64,000 nucleotides of DNA from an uncultured Christensenella sp. (lineage in GTDB: Bacteria > Bacillota > Clostridia > Christensenellales > UBA1242). The notes under the pieces are model-generated. The model did not search any database. It was not told the DNA's origin and worked only from the letters and a program-made list of their open reading frames with translations. The stretch is from NCBI GenBank assembly GCA_905207515.1, contig CAJLLK010000001.1, forward strand, positions 1 through 64,000. The letters run 5' to 3'. Both the position numbers and the translations under genes were made by a program. Positions 24,100 through 33,339 of this stretch are shown here, piece by piece (position 1 is the first letter of the stretch; each line of letters begins with the position of its first letter).

Positions 24100-25689
24100 A
24101 TGAAAAATTTGATGTTAAGTGTTTCTCCTGCACTCGTATCAGGCTTGGTTGCGGGTATCATTTGTTTGCTTGTCGGCGTTGCCGTTGGGCTTGTGATATT
24201 TAAGGTTTATAGCAGTAAAAAAATTGAAAAAAACAAATCAAATGCTATCAAAATTATTGAAGATGCGTATGCAGAAGCAAAGACTATCAAGAAAGAAGCA
24301 ATTTTAGAGAGCAAAGAAAACGCTCAAAAACTGAGAGATGAAGTCGAACAAGAAGTTAAAGAACGCAGAAACGAAGTGGTTAAACTTGAAGAAAGACTGA
24401 ACCAAAGAGAAGAATATATCGAGAAAAAAGAACAGGCGGTCGACAAGAAAAGCGACCAGCTTGACGAAGAAAAGAAAGATGTTGCCACTTTAAAAGAGGC
24501 TCTTGAAAAACAAAAGCAAGAAGGCGAAAATTTGAAAGCTCAAATTTTGGAAGAACTTGAGCGTGTGGCAAAACTTTCTAAACAAGAAGCCAAAGACATG
24601 CTCATTTCAAGCATGAAAAATGACGCTCAAAAAGAAGCTGCGGTCATTGTTAAACAGATTGAAGACGAAGCCAAAGAAAACGGCGAAAAGAAAGCTCGCG
24701 AAATCATCGGTCAAGCGCTTCAAAGATGTGCAACTGAAACAACCAGCGAAATGACTGTTTCTGTTGTGGCTCTTCCTAATGACGAAATGAAAGGAAGAAT
24801 CATCGGGCGCGAAGGCAGAAACATCAGAGCAATCGAAGCTGCAACAGGTGTGGAACTTATTGTGGATGACACTCCAGAAAGCATCACAGTTTCGGGTTTT
24901 GACCCAATCAGAAGAGAAGTGGCAAGGCTCAGCCTTGAAAAACTGATTTCAGACGGAAGAATTCATCCGACAAGAATTGAAGAAATTGTCGACAAAATGC
25001 AAAAAGAAGTTGAAAAAATCACAAAACAGGCGGGCGAAGAAGCTTGCAACGAAACCGGCATTTTCAACTTAAATCCAGAACTTGTCAAGATTTTGGGCAG
25101 ACTGAAATATCGAACAAGTTATGGTCAAAATGTTTTGAAACATTCCATTGAAACATCAATTATCGCAGGGCTTCTTGCCAGCGAAATGGGCGCAAATGTC
25201 AAAATCGCCAAACGCGGTGGGCTTTTGCATGACATCGGCAAGGCGCTCGACCACGAATTGGAAGGCACTCATGTTCAAATTGGTGTTGACCTTGCAAGAA
25301 AATATGGCGAAAATGAAGCAGTTGTTCATTGCATCGAAGCACATCACTTCAACGTTGAATTTAAAACCATTGAAGCGGTCATTGTTCAGGTTGCGGATGC
25401 AATTTCAAGTTCTCGACCAGGTGCAAGAAGAGACAGCTTTGAAAATTATATCAAACGTCTTCAACAACTTGAAGAAATCGCCAATGGCTTTGACGGCGTG
25501 GAAAAATCTTACGCTGTTCAGGCAGGCAGAGAAGTGAGAATTATTGTCAAACCAGAACAAATCTCTGACAGTCAGGCGATGTTTATGGCAAAAGAAATTG
25601 CCACAAAAATTGAAAACGAAATGCAGTATCCAGGGCAAATCAAAGTCAATGTCATCAGAGAAAGTCGTTTCACAGAAACAGCAAAATAG
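24100..25689 (+). CDS. rny: ribonuclease Y
   Basis: A 529-residue membrane-anchored endoribonuclease that starts mRNA decay in Firmicutes. An N-terminal TM helix (about 8-33) leads into a long charged coiled coil (about 40-205). The KH domain has MKGRIIGREGRNIRAIEAATG. The HD catalytic domain has HSIETS and GLLHDIGKALDHE with the His-Asp metal pair, plus IEAHHF and VADAISSSRPGARRD. GGGGAG precedes the ATG. Confidence 0.98.
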   Translation: MKNLMLSVSPALVSGLVAGIICLLVGVAVGLVIFKVYSSKKIEKNKSNAIKIIEDAYAEAKTIKKEAILESKENAQKLRDEVEQEVKERRNEVVKLEERLNQREEYIEKKEQAVDKKSDQLDEEKKDVATLKEALEKQKQEGENLKAQILEELERVAKLSKQEAKDMLISSMKNDAQKEAAVIVKQIEDEAKENGEKKAREIIGQALQRCATETTSEMTVSVVALPNDEMKGRIIGREGRNIRAIEAATGVELIVDDTPESITVSGFDPIRREVARLSLEKLISDGRIHPTRIEEIVDKMQKEVEKITKQAGEEACNETGIFNLNPELVKILGRLKYRTSYGQNVLKHSIETSIIAGLLASEMGANVKIAKRGGLLHDIGKALDHELEGTHVQIGVDLARKYGENEAVVHCIEAHHFNVEFKTIEAVIVQVADAISSSRPGARRDSFENYIKRLQQLEEIANGFDGVEKSYAVQAGREVRIIVKPEQISDSQAMFMAKEIATKIENEMQYPGQIKVNVIRESRFTETAK

Positions 25690-25734
25690 TGAAATTTTGC
25701 TTTGACAAAGCATAAAAAATAAAAGGAGAAAATT

Positions 25735-26076
25735 ATGGCTGAAAAGAAAAAAACATCAAGCTCAAGTTCAAACACAAAACCAAAAAGAACTTGGTCGTCC
25801 ACAAAAATTTTGGACTGCGTGGCTTATTTTGCAATCATCTTCATTGCAATTGCACTGATTTTTAGATTGGCATTTAAAGAACACGCTCCAGAAGTTTCGG
25901 GCGCTTTTGCTTCAATCGGCGAATGTTTGGCTTACATTGTCTGCATTTGGCTTGGCTTCTATTGGGTTATGCGAAAAAATTATAACGGTTGGAACAAGCA
26001 CAATGTTTGGTGGCTGATTTGCTGGATTGTGGCAACTGTTGTCATCGTTGTGGTTTATATCTTCGCTTTGATTTAA
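25735..26076 (+). CDS. small membrane protein with basic Ser-rich N-terminus
   Basis: A 113-residue protein. The first 25 residues are Lys/Ser-rich, then three hydrophobic helices follow (about 28-45, 60-78 and 90-112), the last containing WWLICWIVATVVIVVVYIF. AAAAGGAG precedes the ATG. It lies 10 nt before the next small membrane protein, so the two are probably expressed and perhaps work together. No family recognised. Confidence 0.72.
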   Translation: MAEKKKTSSSSSNTKPKRTWSSTKILDCVAYFAIIFIAIALIFRLAFKEHAPEVSGAFASIGECLAYIVCIWLGFYWVMRKNYNGWNKHNVWWLICWIVATVVIVVVYIFALI

Positions 26077-26086
26077 TGGAGAAATT

Positions 26087-26455
26087 GTGGCTTATATAAT
26101 CACCATTGTTGCCGTCGTTTTGGCAGGAATTTTCGCACTTCTCGTGGATGTTTGGGCAAGCTTTGTCTATTTTGTGCTTGCCATTCTTCTCTTGTTGGCG
26201 CTGTTTTGGGGTGGCTGGCTGATTTACAAATATTTCACTGCTTACCAAAAAGAAGTGGAAGACGGTTTTGCTCTTTTCAAAGCGCAAATCATCAACTCAA
26301 AAAACATTTCAACAGAAGAATTTGACGCGTCGCTTGAATATTACAAAAAAGAATACGCCAAAAGCTTGAAAAAAGAGAAGTTTATGAAATGGCTGGCAAT
26401 TTGCTTTTGCTTTGCAGTGGCTGCGGCTTTTGTTTTGGGCATGATTTATTATTAA
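26087..26455 (+). CDS. small membrane protein, unknown
   Basis: A 122-residue protein starting at GTG with GGAG upstream. It has two N-terminal hydrophobic segments (about 2-22 and 26-48), a charged helical cytoplasmic-type stretch (about 50-97, with EVEDGFALFKAQ and EEFDASLEYYKKEY), and a C-terminal TM (about 100-121). A terminator follows directly. Function unknown. Confidence 0.7.
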   Translation: MAYIITIVAVVLAGIFALLVDVWASFVYFVLAILLLLALFWGGWLIYKYFTAYQKEVEDGFALFKAQIINSKNISTEEFDASLEYYKKEYAKSLKKEKFMKWLAICFCFAVAAAFVLGMIYY

Positions 26456-26463
26456 ATTTAAAA

Positions 26464-26487
26464 ACAGTCAAAAATGGCTGTTTTTTT
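26464..26487 (+). terminator. Rho-independent terminator
   Basis: ACAGTCA (26464-26470), loop AAAA, TGGCTGT (26475-26481), then T. Confidence 0.78.
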
Positions 26488-26517
26488 ATTGTTTTTTACA
26501 TAATTGTGTAAATTGTT

Positions 26518-26545
26518 TTGAATTGTTGTCGCTTTTTGATATAAT
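26518..26545 (+). promoter_or_regulatory. promoter of the comM-dprA-topA genes
   Basis: TTGAAT (26518-26523), 16-nt spacer, TATAAT (26540-26545), then AGGGG before the ATG at 26567. Confidence 0.6.
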
Positions 26546-26566
26546 AATCAAAGTTTAGGGGTTTGT

Positions 26567-28108
26567 ATGTTATCTAAAGTGAACAGTTTTGGGCTTCTGG
26601 GCATAGACGGATTTTTGACGCAAATAGAAACAGATATCGTTGGCGGAGTTCCGCACTTCGAGCTTGTTGGTCTGGGCGACACGGCTGTCAAAGAAGCCAA
26701 AGAAAGGGTCAAGTCGGCAATCAGAAATTCGGGTTTTGAATATCCTGTCAAACATTACACAATCAATCTTGCTCCAGCAGATGTCAAAAAAGAAGGTCCG
26801 CTCTATGACCTTGGAATTGCTGTCGGCATTTTGGCAGCATCTGAACAAATTAAAACCAAAAAATATAAAGATTTCATTTTTTTAGGCGAACTTTCTCTTG
26901 ACGGTTCGCTGAAAAAAGTGCGTGGTGTTTTGCCAATTCTTATCAGTGCAAGAAATTTGGGCTATCGAAAATTTATCATTCCAAAGGACAACGCCGAAGA
27001 AGCGAAATTTATTTCTGGCATGGAAATTTACGCTTTTTCCAGCCTTAGAGAAGTGGTGGAATTTTTGAACGATGAAAATGTTGTGCCTGCAGTGAAACTT
27101 GAAACAAAAACCTTTGAAGAAGTGACAAAAAATGTCAACAATCGTCTCGATTTTGAAAATGTAAAAGGTCAGGCTTCTGCAAAAAGAGCGTTGGAAATTG
27201 CGGCGGCAGGCGGGCACAACGTTTTGATGATTGGTCCACCGGGAAGTGGGAAAAGCATGCTTGCCAAGTGCTTTTCTGGAATTTTGCCAGACCTGACTTT
27301 TGAAGAAGCTTTGGAAGTGACAAAAATCCATTCCATTGCAGGCACGCTTGACCTTAAAAAAGGGATTATCACTGAAAGACCTTTCAGAACGCCACATCAC
27401 ACGGCTTCGGTTGTCAGTTTGACAGGTGGCGGAAATCACAGCAAGCCTGGCGAAATCAGTCTGGCACACAACGGTGTGCTTTATCTGGACGAATTTCCAG
27501 AATACACTCGCTCGCTTATTGAAACTTTAAGACAACCGCTTGAAGACGGCTACATAACTGTTGCAAGAGCCAATCAGACGGTGACTTATCCGTCAAACTT
27601 CACGCTTATTGCCAGCATGAACCCTTGTCCGTGTGGAAATTACGGCTCAAAAGACAGAGAGTGCAAATGTTCGCCGTCTCAAATTCACAAATATCTTTCA
27701 AAGATTTCTGGTCCGATTATGGACAGAATTGACATTCACATCGAAGTCGACAACATTTCTTACAACGATTTGCACAGCGACAAAAAAGAAGAGAGTTCGG
27801 CTGACATAAAAAAACGTGTTGATAAGGCAAGAAACATTCAACTCGAAAGATTTAAAGGCACAAAAACTTTTTCAAATGCCAAAATGAGTGTGCCGCAAAC
27901 GAAAAAATTTTGCAAACTTTCGCCACAGTGCGAACAGCTTCTGGAACAAGCTTTCACAAATTTGAAATTGAGTGCCAGAGCGCATGACAGAATTTTGAAA
28001 GTTGCGCGAACGATAGCCGACCTTGCAGGCGAAGAAGAGATTTTGCCGCAGCACATTGCAGAAGCCGTTTCTTATCGCGGGCTGGACAGAAAATATTGGA
28101 ATATTTAA
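26567..28108 (+). CDS. ComM/YifB family magnesium-chelatase-like AAA+ ATPase
   Basis: A 513-residue protein. The N-terminal Lon-S5-like domain (about 1-165: GVPHFELVGLGDTAVKEAKERV) precedes a Mg-chelatase-type AAA+ core. Walker A is MIGPPGSGKSMLAKCFSGIL and Walker B LYLDEFPEY. The zinc-like cluster NPCPCGNYGSKDRECKCSP is characteristic. In Gammaproteobacteria ComM is a branch-migration helicase used in transformation. The neighbour dprA supports a link to incoming or recombining DNA. Confidence 0.94.
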   Translation: MLSKVNSFGLLGIDGFLTQIETDIVGGVPHFELVGLGDTAVKEAKERVKSAIRNSGFEYPVKHYTINLAPADVKKEGPLYDLGIAVGILAASEQIKTKKYKDFIFLGELSLDGSLKKVRGVLPILISARNLGYRKFIIPKDNAEEAKFISGMEIYAFSSLREVVEFLNDENVVPAVKLETKTFEEVTKNVNNRLDFENVKGQASAKRALEIAAAGGHNVLMIGPPGSGKSMLAKCFSGILPDLTFEEALEVTKIHSIAGTLDLKKGIITERPFRTPHHTASVVSLTGGGNHSKPGEISLAHNGVLYLDEFPEYTRSLIETLRQPLEDGYITVARANQTVTYPSNFTLIASMNPCPCGNYGSKDRECKCSPSQIHKYLSKISGPIMDRIDIHIEVDNISYNDLHSDKKEESSADIKKRVDKARNIQLERFKGTKTFSNAKMSVPQTKKFCKLSPQCEQLLEQAFTNLKLSARAHDRILKVARTIADLAGEEEILPQHIAEAVSYRGLDRKYWNI

Positions 28109-28120
28109 TTGGAGAAAAAT

Positions 28121-29206
28121 TTGATAACTGAAAAGAAAAAATTGTTGATATTGATGGCAACGTGTGAAATTCCAAACAAAAAACAAGAACAAATTTTGGA
28201 AACTTTGGAAGATTTTGGCGGAGATTTGGATGTTGAAAAAGTTTTAAGAGACAAAAATTTTGAACAGATGTTGTCAACCGAAGAATTTCACAAAATTCTC
28301 AAAACTTATGACCGAAGAACGCTAAATTCCATGGTTGAAAATTTGGAAAAGCAAAATTATAAGATTTTGACAACTGACGACAGCGAATATCCGTCGCGTC
28401 TTTTGGACTTGCCTGAAAGACCGCTGATTTTGTTTGCAAAAGGCGATTTAAGCCTGACAAACCAAACTTCCGTTGCCATTGTCGGCACCAGAATGCCGTC
28501 AAACTATGGCAAGATTGTCACAGCAAGATTTGCCGAAGATTTGGCACGTGCGGGATTTGTGATTATCAGCGGGTTGTGTTATGGCGTTGACGAAATTTCT
28601 CATCGCAAAACGCTTGAAGTCGGCGGAAAGACCATTGCGGTCATTGCCAGCGGTTTCAACAACATCTATCCAGCCGAAAACACCAATTTGGCAGAAGAAA
28701 TCGCCGAAAATGGCTTGATTTTGTCGGAATATCCGCCGTCGTTTAAATCTAAAAGATACACCTTTCCAAAACGCAACAGGATTGTTGCGGGGCTTTCTGA
28801 CGGCGTGCTTATCACCGAAGCCAGCATGAACAGCGGCACAAAACACACCAAAGAATATGCTTTGGAATATGGCAAAGACATCTTCGCCGTGCCAGGAAAC
28901 ATCACCAGCAACAAAAGCGAATTGACAAATTTTATCATCAAATCTGGTCAGGCGCAGTGTGTTACAGACGCTGAAGACATCATAAGCTATTATGGAATGG
29001 AAAAGCGCGCCAAAAAGCAACAGGTCATTTCGCTCAACTTTGAAGAACAGTTGATTGTTGACGCTTTGAAAGACGGCGAGAAAGATTTTGACTTTTTGAC
29101 AGAAAAAACTCAAATTCCTGTCAATATTTTGAACAGTTATTTGACAACTTTGGAAATTCGTGGTTTAATAAGAAAGTTGCCGTCTCAGGTTTACGCTTTA
29201 GTTTGA
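28121..29206 (+). CDS. dprA: DNA processing protein DprA (Smf)
   Basis: A 361-residue ssDNA-binding protein that loads RecA. The start is set at TTG 28121 because GGAG (28111-28114) is correctly spaced for it; the TTG at 28109 overlaps the Shine-Dalgarno. The Rossmann core has VAIVGTRMPSNYG, ISGLCYGVDEISHRKTLEVGG, TIAVIASGFNNIYP, FPKRNRIVAGLSDG and KHTKEYALEYGKDIFAVPGN. The N-terminal HhH-like part and C-terminal winged helix are present. It follows the comM-like gene directly. Confidence 0.95.
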   Translation: MITEKKKLLILMATCEIPNKKQEQILETLEDFGGDLDVEKVLRDKNFEQMLSTEEFHKILKTYDRRTLNSMVENLEKQNYKILTTDDSEYPSRLLDLPERPLILFAKGDLSLTNQTSVAIVGTRMPSNYGKIVTARFAEDLARAGFVIISGLCYGVDEISHRKTLEVGGKTIAVIASGFNNIYPAENTNLAEEIAENGLILSEYPPSFKSKRYTFPKRNRIVAGLSDGVLITEASMNSGTKHTKEYALEYGKDIFAVPGNITSNKSELTNFIIKSGQAQCVTDAEDIISYYGMEKRAKKQQVISLNFEEQLIVDALKDGEKDFDFLTEKTQIPVNILNSYLTTLEIRGLIRKLPSQVYALV

Positions 29207-29231
29207 TTTTAATTTAAAGGAGTGAAAAAAT

Positions 29232-31307
29232 TTGAAGCTCGTAGTTATTGAAGCCCCAGCAAAAAGGGAAACGTTAAAAAAATATTTGGGCAGTGGCTAT
29301 GAAGTTTTTGCCACCAAAGGTCACATCAGAGACCTGCCAGCAAAGTCTTTTGCCATTGATTTAAACAATAATTTTGAACCACATTATGAAAATAATCCTG
29401 ACAAAAAACAACTTATTGCTGATTTGAAAAAGAAAGCAGCTTCGGCTGAAGAAGTTTTGATTGCAACCGACCCTGACCGAGAAGGTGAGGCGATTTCTTG
29501 GCATGTTGCGCATGTTTTGGGCTTGGACCTAAACACAAAATGCCGAATTCAGTTCAACGAAATTTCGAAAAAAGCCGTTTTGAAAGCTTTGTCAGAGCCG
29601 CGAACGATTGACCTAAACTTGGTCAATGCTCAACAGGCAAGGCGCGTTATGGACAGAATTGTGGGATACAAACTTTCTCCAATTCTTTCCAAAAAAATTG
29701 CACCAAAACTTTCAGCAGGCAGGGTGCAGTCGGTTGCGCTGAAGCTTGTTGTCGACAGAGAAATTGAAATTGAAAACTTTAAGCCAGAAGAATATTGGAC
29801 AGTGTCAGCAATGCACGAAAAAGATGAGGTGAAATTTAAATCCAATTTGACTTCTTTCAAAAACAAAAAAATCAAGATTTCAAACAAAGAAGAAGTGGAA
29901 AAAGTTTTGTCTGACATCAAAGGAAAGCCTTTTGTTGTCGACGAAATCAAGCGAACAAAAACAAAATCTCACGCTTTGCCACCGTTCACAACCAGCACCA
30001 TGCAACAAGATGCGCTCAACAAGCTTGGCATGACATTGAAACGCACAACGGCTTCCGCTCAAGAGCTTTATGAAGGCGTTGAAGTGAAAGGCGAAGGAAA
30101 AATTGCACTTATCACTTACATCAGAACAGACTCCACGCGTGTGGCGGTTGAAGCTCAAAACGCTTGTCGAGATTTTATTGCCGAAAAATATGGCAAAAAC
30201 TATGTTCCAGAAAAACCGAACATATATGCCACAAAAAAGAACGCTCAAGACGCTCACGAAGCCATTCGACCTATTTCAATGCAGATGACGCCAGAAAAGG
30301 TTAAAGACAGTTTGAGCAAAGACAATTTCAGGCTCTATAAGTTGATTTACGAGCGTTTTATTGCCAGCCAAATGAGCGAAGCGGAATATTCCAACGTCAA
30401 TGTTTCAATCAAAGTGAATGACTACACATTCAAAGCGGTCGGCAAAACGCTGGAATTTGCTGGTTACACGGCGGTTTATAAAGAATGGACTGATGACGAA
30501 AAGCAAGAGATAAGCAAATTGCCAAAACTGGAAGAAAGTGAAGAAATCAAGGTCTTGGAAATCAAAGAAGAACAAAAATTTACCAAACCGCCAGCAAGAT
30601 ACACCGAAGCCAGCCTTGTGAAAGCAATGGAAGAAAAGGGCATTGGCCGTCCTGCAACTTACGCCGCAACAATCACCATTTTGACGGCGAGAAACTATTG
30701 CACCAAAGACGGAAGATATCTTGTTCCGACCGAACTTGGCAGAAAAATCACCGCTTATCTTGAAAAGTTTTTCAAGGGCGTTATCAATGTGAAATTTACC
30801 GCTCACATGGAAAACAGACTTGATGACATCGCCGAAAACAAAGATGATTGGCACAGCGTCGTTCAAAGTTTTTGGGACGGCTTTCACGAACTTCTGGACA
30901 AAGCTGGCGCCAGCAACTTGACCATGAAAGCAGAACCAATCGAAACAGATGTTATCTGCGAAAAATGTGGGCATAAAATGCTTTTAAGAGAGGGGCGTTA
31001 TGGCAAATTTTTGGGCTGCTCAAACTTTCCAAAATGCCACAATGTCAAACCTTACGAAAGCGAAGAAAAGAAACCTGTTGGAAAGTGTCCAAACTGTGGA
31101 AAGAATGTTTTTGCGCTCAAAACCAAACGTGGCAAAACTTTTTATGCCTGTGAGGACAGAGAAAATTGCAATTTTATGAGTTGGGACATTCCGACAGGCG
31201 AAAAATGCCCAAAATGTGGAAAATATTTGATTAAGAAAGGCAAAAAAATCAAATGTTCTGCTTGTGACTATGAAATTTCGACAGAAAATAATGAAAAAAT
31301 GAATTGA
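29232..31307 (+). CDS. topA: DNA topoisomerase I (type IA)
   Basis: A 691-residue enzyme relaxing negative supercoils. It starts TTG with AAAGGAGTG upstream. The TOPRIM domain has VVIEAPAKRETLKKYLG (most have SPxK here) and ATDPDREGEAISWH. The active-site Tyr is Tyr296 in ALITYIRTDSTRV. GIGRPATYA and the C-terminal zinc ribbons follow: CEKCGHKM...CSNFPKC, CPNCGKN...C and CPKCGKY...CSAC, three in all. A terminator overlaps the stop codon. Confidence 0.98.
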   Translation: MKLVVIEAPAKRETLKKYLGSGYEVFATKGHIRDLPAKSFAIDLNNNFEPHYENNPDKKQLIADLKKKAASAEEVLIATDPDREGEAISWHVAHVLGLDLNTKCRIQFNEISKKAVLKALSEPRTIDLNLVNAQQARRVMDRIVGYKLSPILSKKIAPKLSAGRVQSVALKLVVDREIEIENFKPEEYWTVSAMHEKDEVKFKSNLTSFKNKKIKISNKEEVEKVLSDIKGKPFVVDEIKRTKTKSHALPPFTTSTMQQDALNKLGMTLKRTTASAQELYEGVEVKGEGKIALITYIRTDSTRVAVEAQNACRDFIAEKYGKNYVPEKPNIYATKKNAQDAHEAIRPISMQMTPEKVKDSLSKDNFRLYKLIYERFIASQMSEAEYSNVNVSIKVNDYTFKAVGKTLEFAGYTAVYKEWTDDEKQEISKLPKLEESEEIKVLEIKEEQKFTKPPARYTEASLVKAMEEKGIGRPATYAATITILTARNYCTKDGRYLVPTELGRKITAYLEKFFKGVINVKFTAHMENRLDDIAENKDDWHSVVQSFWDGFHELLDKAGASNLTMKAEPIETDVICEKCGHKMLLREGRYGKFLGCSNFPKCHNVKPYESEEKKPVGKCPNCGKNVFALKTKRGKTFYACEDRENCNFMSWDIPTGEKCPKCGKYLIKKGKKIKCSACDYEISTENNEKMN

Positions 31308-31328
31308 TTAAAGTTCAATTCTTTTTTT
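31301..31328 (+). terminator. Rho-independent terminator after topA
   Basis: GAATTGA (31301-31307, including the topA stop), 7-nt loop, TCAATTC (31315-31321), seven T. Confidence 0.82.
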
Positions 31329-31372
31329 ATGTAATCTTTTAAAATGGTTAGGTTATTTGCAAGCTTTTGTGT

Positions 31373-31378
31373 TATAAT
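31373..31378 (+). promoter_or_regulatory. -10 element for hslVU
   Basis: TATAAT in the topA-hslV gap. No good -35 was found at 16-18 nt. Confidence 0.35.
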
Positions 31379-31422
31379 TTTATTAGGGGTTTTATCCTTT
31401 CAAAAAAATAGGAGAAGAAAAA

Positions 31423-31965
31423 ATGGAAGAAACTTTATTTAGAGGCACCACCATTTGTGCAGTCAAACGAAATGGAAAGATTGTCGTTGCGGGAGACGGA
31501 CAAGTTACCATGCAAAACAGCATCATCTTCAAAAGTAACGCAAAAAAAGTGAGAAGAATTTACAACAACAGCGTTGTCATAGGCTTTGCCGGAAGTGTCG
31601 CTGATGCTTTTTCTTTGAGCGAAAAATTTGAAGCTATGCTCAACAAGTTTGCTGGAAATCTTATGCGAAGCGCTGTCGAACTTGCGCAAACTTGGCGTGA
31701 AGACAAAGCTGTCAGAAAACTTGAAGCGATGATGATTGTTGCAGACAAAAACCATATGCTCATTTTGGACGGAACAGGCGATGTTATTGAGCCACAAGAT
31801 GACGTTTGTGCAATCGGTTCGGGCGGAAATTACGCTTTTGCGGCTGCCAAAGCGCTCATCGAAAACACTGATATGGAAGCAAAAGAAATTGCTTACAAGG
31901 CGCTGAAAATTGCCAGCGAAATTTGCGTTTTCACAAACGATAACATCATTGTGGAAGAATTGTAA
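31423..31965 (+). CDS. hslV: ATP-dependent protease subunit HslV
   Basis: A 180-residue Ntn peptidase forming the double hexamer of HslUV. The N-terminus [14 protein letters not shown] implies removal of an 8-residue propeptide, leaving Thr9 as nucleophile. This is the proteobacterial Thr type rather than the N-terminal Ser of Bacillus Cod[13 protein letters not shown] and [11 protein letters not shown] are family motifs. AGGAG precedes the ATG, and hslU follows 18 nt later. Confidence 0.97.
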   Translation: MEETLFRGTTICAVKRNGKIVVAGDGQVTMQNSIIFKSNAKKVRRIYNNSVVIGFAGSVADAFSLSEKFEAMLNKFAGNLMRSAVELAQTWREDKAVRKLEAMMIVADKNHMLILDGTGDVIEPQDDVCAIGSGGNYAFAAAKALIENTDMEAKEIAYKALKIASEICVFTNDNIIVEEL

Positions 31966-31983
31966 GAGAAAGGAGTTTAAATT

Positions 31984-33279
31984 ATGAATTTTACACCTAA
32001 ACAAATTGTAAATGAATTGGATAAATATATTGTTGGACAAACCAAAGCCAAAAAAGCGGTGGCGGTTGCACTTCGAAATCGCTATAGAAGAAGCAAGCTT
32101 CCTGCTGAAGTTCGCGACGAAATCACACCAAAAAACATTGTTATGAGCGGACCTACTGGTGTCGGAAAGACCGAAATTGCTCGCCGTCTTGCTAAGCTTG
32201 TTGGCGCGCCATTTGTCAAAGTTGAAGCGACGAAATATACTGAAGTAGGCTATGTCGGCAGAGATGTTGAAAGCATGGTCAGAGATTTGGTTGAAGTCGC
32301 TGTCAGAATGGTCAAAGACCGCAAGAAGAAAGAAGTTGAAGACAAAGTTATGCCGATTGTCGAAAGCAAACTTGTCGATGCCCTTTTCCAAAATCGCAGA
32401 GTGACAATGGTTGACGTCAACAGAGACAGCTTGTTTGAAGAACTCCACAGCGGAAAATGCGAAGAGGAGACGGTTGAAGTTGTTGTTTTGGAAACTCCAA
32501 AGCCTATGATGGCTTTTGGCTCGGGCGAAATCAATTTGGGCTCGATGTTTGACAGCCTTGCACCACAAAAACATAAGAAAAAGAAGATGACGGTCAGACA
32601 CGCAAGAGAGGTTTTGTTGCAAGAAGAAAGCGACAAGATTATCGACATGGACAACGTCAATGAAGAAGCGATTTCTTTGGCAGAAGAGCAGGGCATTATC
32701 TTTATCGATGAAATCGACAAAATCATCGGAAAAAGCCAGGCGACAAACAGCGCTGATGTTTCGCGAGAAGGCGTGCAAAGAGACATTTTGCCGATTGTGG
32801 AAGGCAGCACCGTTCCAACAAAATATGGCAATGTGAAAACAGACTTCATTCTTTTCATTGCTGCGGGGGCTTTCCATGTGGCAAAAATGGAAGACATGAT
32901 TCCTGAACTTCAAGGAAGATTTCCTATCAGGGTGGAACTTGAAAGTTTGACAAAAGAGGATTTCAAAAAGATTTTGAGCACTCCAAAAAACGCGGTGACA
33001 GTGCAATATTCAAACCTTTTGAAAGTCGACAACATCAATCTTGTGTTTAAAGATGACGCTTTGGACGAAATCGCGGAAATGGCAGAAAGAGAAAACGAAA
33101 CAAGCGAAGACTTGGGCGCAAGACGACTTCACACAATCATGGAAGCGCTTTTGGAAGATGTTTCTTTCAATGCCACAGGCGAACATCCAATGCTTGACAT
33201 CATTATCGACAAAAATTATGTTGACAATGTTTTCAAAGACAGACAATATAAATTTGATTTGAAGAAATATGTTTTATAA
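31984..33279 (+). CDS. hslU: HslU ATPase subunit
   Basis: A 431-residue AAA+ unfoldase partner of HslV. NELDKYIVGQTKAKKAVAVA opens it, Walker A is SGPTGVGKTEIARRLA, and TEVGYVGRDVESMVRDL is the pore-loop GYVG region. The I-domain spans about 110-235, Walker B is GIIFIDEIDKIIG, and sensor 2 is SEDLGARRLHTIMEALLED. AAAGGAG precedes the ATG. Confidence 0.98.
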   Translation: MNFTPKQIVNELDKYIVGQTKAKKAVAVALRNRYRRSKLPAEVRDEITPKNIVMSGPTGVGKTEIARRLAKLVGAPFVKVEATKYTEVGYVGRDVESMVRDLVEVAVRMVKDRKKKEVEDKVMPIVESKLVDALFQNRRVTMVDVNRDSLFEELHSGKCEEETVEVVVLETPKPMMAFGSGEINLGSMFDSLAPQKHKKKKMTVRHAREVLLQEESDKIIDMDNVNEEAISLAEEQGIIFIDEIDKIIGKSQATNSADVSREGVQRDILPIVEGSTVPTKYGNVKTDFILFIAAGAFHVAKMEDMIPELQGRFPIRVELESLTKEDFKKILSTPKNAVTVQYSNLLKVDNINLVFKDDALDEIAEMAERENETSEDLGARRLHTIMEALLEDVSFNATGEHPMLDIIIDKNYVDNVFKDRQYKFDLKKYVL

Positions 33280-33287
33280 TCAAAATA

Positions 33288-33326
33288 TTGTGTATTATGC
33301 AAGAAAAATTTTGCATAATACCACAA
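33288..33326. repeat. copy of the TTGCATAATACACAA palindrome family
   Basis: TTGTGTATTATGCAA (33288-33302), 8-nt loop, TTGCATAATACCACAA (33311-33326). The clearest copy, a near-perfect hairpin in the hslU-tcdA gap with no T-run. Confidence 0.85.
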
Positions 33327-33339
33327 GAAAAGGTGTTTT

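Noticed and set aside
25697..25713. Terminator after rny (GCTTTGACAAAGC)
   Set aside because: The stem is only five base pairs and has no T-run.
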